8,273 nucleotides of DNA from Stenotrophomonas maltophilia. GTDB lineage: Bacteria; Pseudomonadota; Gammaproteobacteria; Xanthomonadales; Xanthomonadaceae. The stretch covers positions 1,053 through 9,325 of the forward strand of contig DGIP01000141.1 in NCBI GenBank assembly GCA_002386405.1. Direction: 5' to 3'. Made by a program: the position numbers and the translations under genes. This document shows, one piece after another, positions 5,240 to 8,273 of this stretch; the first letter of the stretch is position 1, and each line of letters begins with the position of its first letter. The notes beneath the pieces are model-generated. The model saw only the letters and a list, made by a program, of their open reading frames with translations. It searched no databases and was not told where the DNA came from.

Positions 5240-6846
5240 AAGGCGGCCCGTCGCGCGCGGTAGTGGGCAATGTGCTGGTGATGGCGCTGCTGGCCGTGCT
5301 GGCGTGGTGGCTGCTGCGCCTGCACCTGCAGGAAGACTGGTGGCTGGGCGCGCCGCTGGCCTCGCACTGGCGCTGGGCGGCAGGCAGCCTCGCCGCCTAC
5401 GCAGCGCTGTGCGCACTGCTGTGGTGGCGCGGCCGAACCCGCGACGATGCCGGCAGCGCCGCCGGCGAAGCACCGACGCTGCTGGTCTGGGCCAGCCAGA
5501 CCGGGTTCGCCCAGCAGCTGTGCGAGCGCAGCGCCGAGGTCTTGCGCGCGGCCGGCGTGCCGGTGCGCGTGCGCGGCCTGCACCAGGTGGACGCCGCAGT
5601 GCTGCAGCAGACCACCCGGGTGCTGCTGATCGCCAGCACCACCGGCGAAGGCGATCCGCCCGACCACACCCTGCCCTTCCTGCGCCGGGTGATGCCGCAG
5701 GATCTGGCACTGCCGCAGCTGCACTACGGCGTGCTGGCCTTGGGCGACCGCAGCTACGGGCACTTCTGCGCGTTCGGCCACCAGCTCGATGCGTGGCTGC
5801 GCCAGCACGGCGCGCATCCGCTGTTCGATACGGTGGAAGTGGACAACGCCGACCCGGCCGCGCTGCGCCACTGGCAGCAGTTGCTGGGCCAGCTGGGCGG
5901 GAACGCCACCGAGCTGCCCGACTGGGCGCCGGCGCAGTACCAGCCCTGGCAGCTGCACGCGCGCCGCCAGGAAAATCCCGGCAGCCCGGGCGCGGCGACG
6001 TGGCGGGTGAGCCTGGTGCCGGCCGATGGCGTTCTGCCGGCGTGGCAGGCCGGCGATGTGGCGGAAGTTGGGCCGCAGCACAGCCCGGCCGAGGTCGATG
6101 CCTGGCTGGCCACGCACGCACGCGATGGCGCGGCCGTGGTCGAGGGGAAGCCGCTGCACGATTGGCTGGCGCGCTCGCACCTGCCGGTGTTGCCCGATGC
6201 GGTGCCGGCCGATGACGCGGCGCTCGTGGCCGCGCTCAAGCCGCTTCCGCACCGTGAGTATTCCATTGCCAGCATGCCGGCCGAAGGCGAGGTGCTGTTG
6301 CTGCTGCGCCGGTTGCTGCGCCCGGATGGCACGCCGGGGCTGGGCAGCGGCTGGCTGTGCGATCACGCGGCGCTGGGCGGGCGCATCGACCTGCGCTTCC
6401 GCAGCAATCCGAACTTCCACGCACCGGCGCTTGACGCACCGCTGATCCTGATCGGCAATGGCACCGGCATTGCCGGGCTGCGCGCGCACCTGCGGGCACG
6501 GGCCGAGCGTGGTGCGTGGCGCAACTGGCTGCTGTTCGGCGAACGCACCGCCGCGCATGATTTCTACTTCAAGGACGACCTGCAGCGCTGGCAGGGTGAC
6601 GGCATGATCGCGCGGCTGGATACCGTGTTCAGCCGCGATGGCGGCGAGCACCGTTACGTGCAGGACCGCCTGCTCGCGCAGCTGGACACATTGCGCCAGT
6701 GGGTCCGCGACGGCGCCACGATCCTGGTCTGCGGCAGCCTGCAGGGCATGGCCCCGGCGGTGGATGCGGTGATCGAACAGGCACTGGGCCGCGAAGGAAA
6801 AGAAGCCCTGATCGTCGCCGGCCGCTATCGCCGCGACGTTTATTGA
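5236..6846 (+). CDS. Membrane-anchored diflavin (FMN/FAD) NADPH reductase, sulfite-reductase-alpha/CPR type
   Basis: This 536-residue protein likely oxidises cytosolic NADPH and passes electrons through FAD and FMN to a membrane partner, probably the PepSY protein of this operon. Two helices (about 9-30 and 46-64) form a hairpin flanked by basic residues, placing the catalytic part in the cytosol. The flavodoxin domain (about 80-220) has FMN loops ASQTGFA (86-92), STTGEG (134-139) and GDRSY (170-174). A reduced linker leads to the FAD motif R340-E-Y-S. The nucleotide domain has GNGTGIAGLR (407-416), LFGERT (433-438), SRD (466-468), YVQ (474-476) and CGSLQGMA (499-506). The end, RYRRDVY, is typical, but with Tyr where cytochrome P450 reductase has Trp. 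The region between flavodoxin and FAD motif is much shorter than in CysJ, so CysJ itself is unlikely, and no sulfite reductase hemoprotein gene is nearby. ATG at 5236 has AGGA at 5223-5226. Confidence 0.93.
   Translation: MKGGPSRAVVGNVLVMALLAVLAWWLLRLHLQEDWWLGAPLASHWRWAAGSLAAYAALCALLWWRGRTRDDAGSAAGEAPTLLVWASQTGFAQQLCERSAEVLRAAGVPVRVRGLHQVDAAVLQQTTRVLLIASTTGEGDPPDHTLPFLRRVMPQDLALPQLHYGVLALGDRSYGHFCAFGHQLDAWLRQHGAHPLFDTVEVDNADPAALRHWQQLLGQLGGNATELPDWAPAQYQPWQLHARRQENPGSPGAATWRVSLVPADGVLPAWQAGDVAEVGPQHSPAEVDAWLATHARDGAAVVEGKPLHDWLARSHLPVLPDAVPADDAALVAALKPLPHREYSIASMPAEGEVLLLLRRLLRPDGTPGLGSGWLCDHAALGGRIDLRFRSNPNFHAPALDAPLILIGNGTGIAGLRAHLRARAERGAWRNWLLFGERTAAHDFYFKDDLQRWQGDGMIARLDTVFSRDGGEHRYVQDRLLAQLDTLRQWVRDGATILVCGSLQGMAPAVDAVIEQALGREGKEALIVAGRYRRDVY
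6813..6844 (+). terminator. Possible terminator hairpin embedded in the reductase 3' end
   Basis: CGTCGC (6813-6818), a bulged C, and GGC (6820-6822) pair with GCC (6830-6832) and GCGACG (6833-6838) around a 7-base loop, followed by TTTATT (6839-6844). This has the form of an intrinsic terminator but lies inside the last codons of the reductase and ends at its stop codon, where termination would leave a nonstop message. For the opposing hutD transcript it is a hairpin starting just after the stop. The pairing may be an accident of the conserved RYRRDVY codons. Confidence 0.28.
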
Positions 6847-7445
6847 CCGCGCTGGTCCAGGCGGATCGCCAGCAGCTCACCGCCACCACGCAATGCGTAG
6901 CGCCGGCGCGGTCCTGCCGCCAGCCACGCGGTATCGCCCTGCTGCAGCGGCGGCAGGTCCGGCTCGCCCTCGAACCCGGCCTGCCCCGCCAACAGATGGA
7001 TCGCCCACGCCGTTCCCGGCTCGGTGAAGAAGAACATGTTGCCCACCAGCGGGCGGTGCAGCAGTTCGGCATCGAGCTGGTCACGCCGCCACATCAGGTT
7101 GAAATCGTGGGTGAGCCCATCCACCAGCTCGCCATGGATCTCCGCCTCGCCGGCAAAGCGCAGCCGATCGTGCGGCGGCAGCAACGTATGCAGCGCGCCA
7201 TCGGCAAAGCGCAGGCGCAGGCCTTCGCCGCGCAGCAGCACCAGTTCGCGGTCGATGCCGGGGAACGACGAGAACGCCGCATCCTGCTCGATCTCGGCAA
7301 TCGACAACCGTACCTGCCACGCATCGGTGTCCGGCACGCGCAGGATTTCCCGCGTCCAGCCAAGACCATTCCGCCAGCGTTCGCGGCGGTATTCAAAGCT
7401 CGGAATGACGCGCGTGGCAGCGCTCAGTGCGGTGGCGGTCGACAT
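6840..7445 (-). CDS. HutD/Ves family cupin protein
   Basis: This is a 201-residue soluble protein of the HutD (DUF886) family, a bicupin fold that includes E. coli Ves and Pseudomonas HutD. No firm enzymatic role is established; HutD has been linked to control of histidine utilisation. Family signatures are YRRERWRNGLGWTREI (19-34), WQVRLSIAEIEQDAAFSSFP (43-62) followed by GIDRELVLLRG, and HDFNLMWRR (113-121). Length is normal. No other hut genes are visible, so HutD is a family name only. ATG at 7445 lies 14 bp after the stop of the transpeptidase gene on the same strand, so the two probably share a transcript; the ribosome site is weak (GAGG about 12 bases upstream). Its last seven bases overlap the convergent diflavin reductase gene. 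Confidence 0.9.
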   Translation of the reverse strand: MSTATALSAATRVIPSFEYRRERWRNGLGWTREILRVPDTDAWQVRLSIAEIEQDAAFSSFPGIDRELVLLRGEGLRLRFADGALHTLLPPHDRLRFAGEAEIHGELVDGLTHDFNLMWRRDQLDAELLHRPLVGNMFFFTEPGTAWAIHLLAGQAGFEGEPDLPPLQQGDTAWLAAGPRRRYALRGGGELLAIRLDQRGQ

Positions 7446-7459
7446 GACGCCATTGTGCC

Positions 7460-8185
7460 TCAGCCGGGCTTGCCGCCGCAGTCCGCTTCCAGCAGCTGCG
7501 AGCGCGCCAGCCACTCTTTGTCCGGGTAGTAGGCGAACACCATCGCGCCGCCGCGCAGGCTGTCGATCAGCGGCCGCGCCACGGTCAGGCGCACGGCCGG
7601 GCAGCCCAGGCTGCGGCCGAGCCGGCCCTGCAGCCGGGCGATGGTCGGGTTCACGTACGGCGCACCGTGGATGACGATGGCGCGGTCGCGCGCCTTGTCG
7701 TTGAAGCCCGGTTCCAGTCCCTCCAGGCGCAGCGAATAGCCGTTGCCGCCCATGTAGGTTTCCTTGGCGGTGAACGCGCCCAGGCTGGACATGAAACTGC
7801 CATCGCGGTTGGAGAAGCGTTCGGTGGCGTTGCCGCCGCTGTTGCGGCCATGCGCGACCCATTCCTCGAACAGCAGCTTCTGGTGGGCCAGGTCGAACAC
7901 CCACATGCGCTGTTCGGTGGACGGACGCGAGTAATCGATCACGCTCAAGCGGCCCGGATCCACGCCCAGCTCCGGCCGCCGCAGGGCGCAGGTCATCGCG
8001 TTGGCGGCCAGCTGCAGCACCTTGCGGTCCGCATTGGGCGCCGCGCGCGCCAGCATGTCGGCCAGCTGGGCCGGCGGCAGCGTGCGGGGTGGCGGCGTGG
8101 TTGCCGCACGAGCGCTGCCGGCCGACGCGGTCAGCGCCAGCCCGCACAGGGCAACGGTGGCAATCGAAACGGGAATGGAACGCAT
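7460..8185 (-). CDS. Secreted murein L,D-transpeptidase, YkuD_2-type catalytic domain
   Basis: This 241-residue periplasmic protein is predicted to form or exchange L,D-peptide links in peptidoglycan, or to attach proteins to it. The Sec signal peptide is residues 1-27 (ends SARA). The domain shows IDYSRPSTEQRMWVFDL (83-99), VAHGRNSGG (110-118), the FSN and SLG blocks (124-137), and the catalytic pair H173 (VIHGAPYV) and C195 in RSLGCPAV. The S-x-G-C form, without His before Gly, is normal for this subfamily (PF13645) and is not a defect. The ATG at 8185 is chosen because it begins the signal peptide. The frame extends to 8266, but those 27 codons include AGA, TCT, CCA, CCT and TGT, unlike the GC-ending codons of real genes here, and overlap a more gene-like frame. 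No clear Shine-Dalgarno sequence precedes 8185. HutD follows on the same strand. Confidence 0.92.
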   Translation of the reverse strand: MRSIPVSIATVALCGLALTASAGSARAATTPPPRTLPPAQLADMLARAAPNADRKVLQLAANAMTCALRRPELGVDPGRLSVIDYSRPSTEQRMWVFDLAHQKLLFEEWVAHGRNSGGNATERFSNRDGSFMSSLGAFTAKETYMGGNGYSLRLEGLEPGFNDKARDRAIVIHGAPYVNPTIARLQGRLGRSLGCPAVRLTVARPLIDSLRGGAMVFAYYPDKEWLARSQLLEADCGGKPG

Positions 8186-8210
8186 CAACGCGGTACCGGC
8201 AGGGCCATCG

Positions 8211-8273
8211 CTACAAGGTGGCCCCGCCCGCGTCGGATTCCAAGACCGGCTGCAGGTTCTGTTCATCCGCCAC
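8211..8273 (-). CDS. Possible C-terminal end of an unidentified upstream gene (partial)
   Basis: From the window edge the minus strand reads 20 sense codons and TAG (8213-8211). The peptide starts VADEQNLQPV and is acidic and Gly/Ala-rich near its end. Seventeen of 20 codons end in G or C, like the other genes here and unlike the overlapping frame. The stop is 25 bp before the transpeptidase start, a spacing usual within an operon. The fragment is too short to name a family, and it could be non-coding. Confidence 0.35.
   Translation of the reverse strand: MADEQNLQPVLESDAGGATL

Noticed and set aside
4229..6121. 630-codon minus-strand open frame across apbE and the reductase gene
   Set aside because: It is Arg/Ala/Pro-rich with no domain pattern and lies antisense to two genes with full family motifs; such frames are common in DNA this GC-rich.
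4957..6651. 564-codon minus-strand open frame, rich in Gln, His and Arg
   Set aside because: It is an antisense shadow of the reductase gene; composition is unlike a folded protein and no motif is recognisable.
5236..6846. Assignment of the diflavin reductase as CysJ (assimilatory sulfite reductase alpha)
   Set aside because: It has membrane helices, a short FAD linker region, no cysI or cysH beside it, and an iron-type neighbourhood.
7559..7668. Transpeptidase inactive because the HGC motif is changed to LGC
   Set aside because: S-x-G-C without the His is the usual form in the YkuD_2 subfamily, and the catalytic His173 and Cys195 are present.
7446..8147. Extension of HutD upstream into the transpeptidase region (435-codon frame)
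   Set aside because: The extra part is the out-of-frame shadow of the YkuD_2 gene; the HutD homology begins after ATG 7445.
8186..8266. Longer start for the transpeptidase at 8266
   Set aside because: The 27 extra codons use codons rare in this genome and would place the signal peptide inside the protein.

Overview
The window is high-GC DNA with almost no free space, apparently from a gammaproteobacterium of the Xanthomonadaceae, most likely Stenotrophomonas or a close relative. The gene families, strong G/C third-position bias, CirA-type TonB receptor and a GTAG-headed REP hairpin (the SMAG type described in Stenotrophomonas) all point there. The species cannot be fixed from sequence reading alone. 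No stretch of more than about 110 bases lacks a gene. I see no tRNA, rRNA, CRISPR array, insertion sequence or prophage gene.

Left part (1-2091, + strand): a TonB-dependent outer-membrane receptor with its 5' end cut off by the window edge. It is followed by a 108-bp gap holding a REP hairpin, then a Fur-box-like operator lying on a plausible sigma-70 promoter.

Centre (2200-6846, + strand): a tight five-gene operon. It encodes a three-helix PepSY-associated membrane protein, a secreted DUF2271 protein, a secreted DUF4198 protein, an ApbE-type FAD:protein FMN transferase and a membrane-anchored diflavin reductase (flavodoxin plus FAD/NADPH domains). The last three genes are separated by 2 bp or overlap by 4 bp. 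Read together, the receptor would bring a ferric chelate into the periplasm. The diflavin reductase would take electrons from cytosolic NADPH, the PepSY protein (histidines at both membrane faces, possible haem ligands) would carry them across the membrane, and DUF2271, which has a near-match to the ApbE flavinylation motif (D94-G-V-T-G-P-T100), could be a covalent FMN shuttle that reduces the periplasmic iron complex. DUF4198 has a histidine as its predicted mature N-terminus and may handle the metal. The families and motifs are seen in the sequence; the electron path and the iron substrate are inference, supported by the receptor and the Fur-like site.

Right part (6840-8273, - strand): a HutD/Ves-family cupin protein and, upstream of it, a secreted YkuD_2-type murein L,D-transpeptidase, preceded by what looks like the last 20 codons of another gene. 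HutD runs tail to tail into the diflavin reductase with a 7-bp overlap. These genes have no evident link to the iron cassette.
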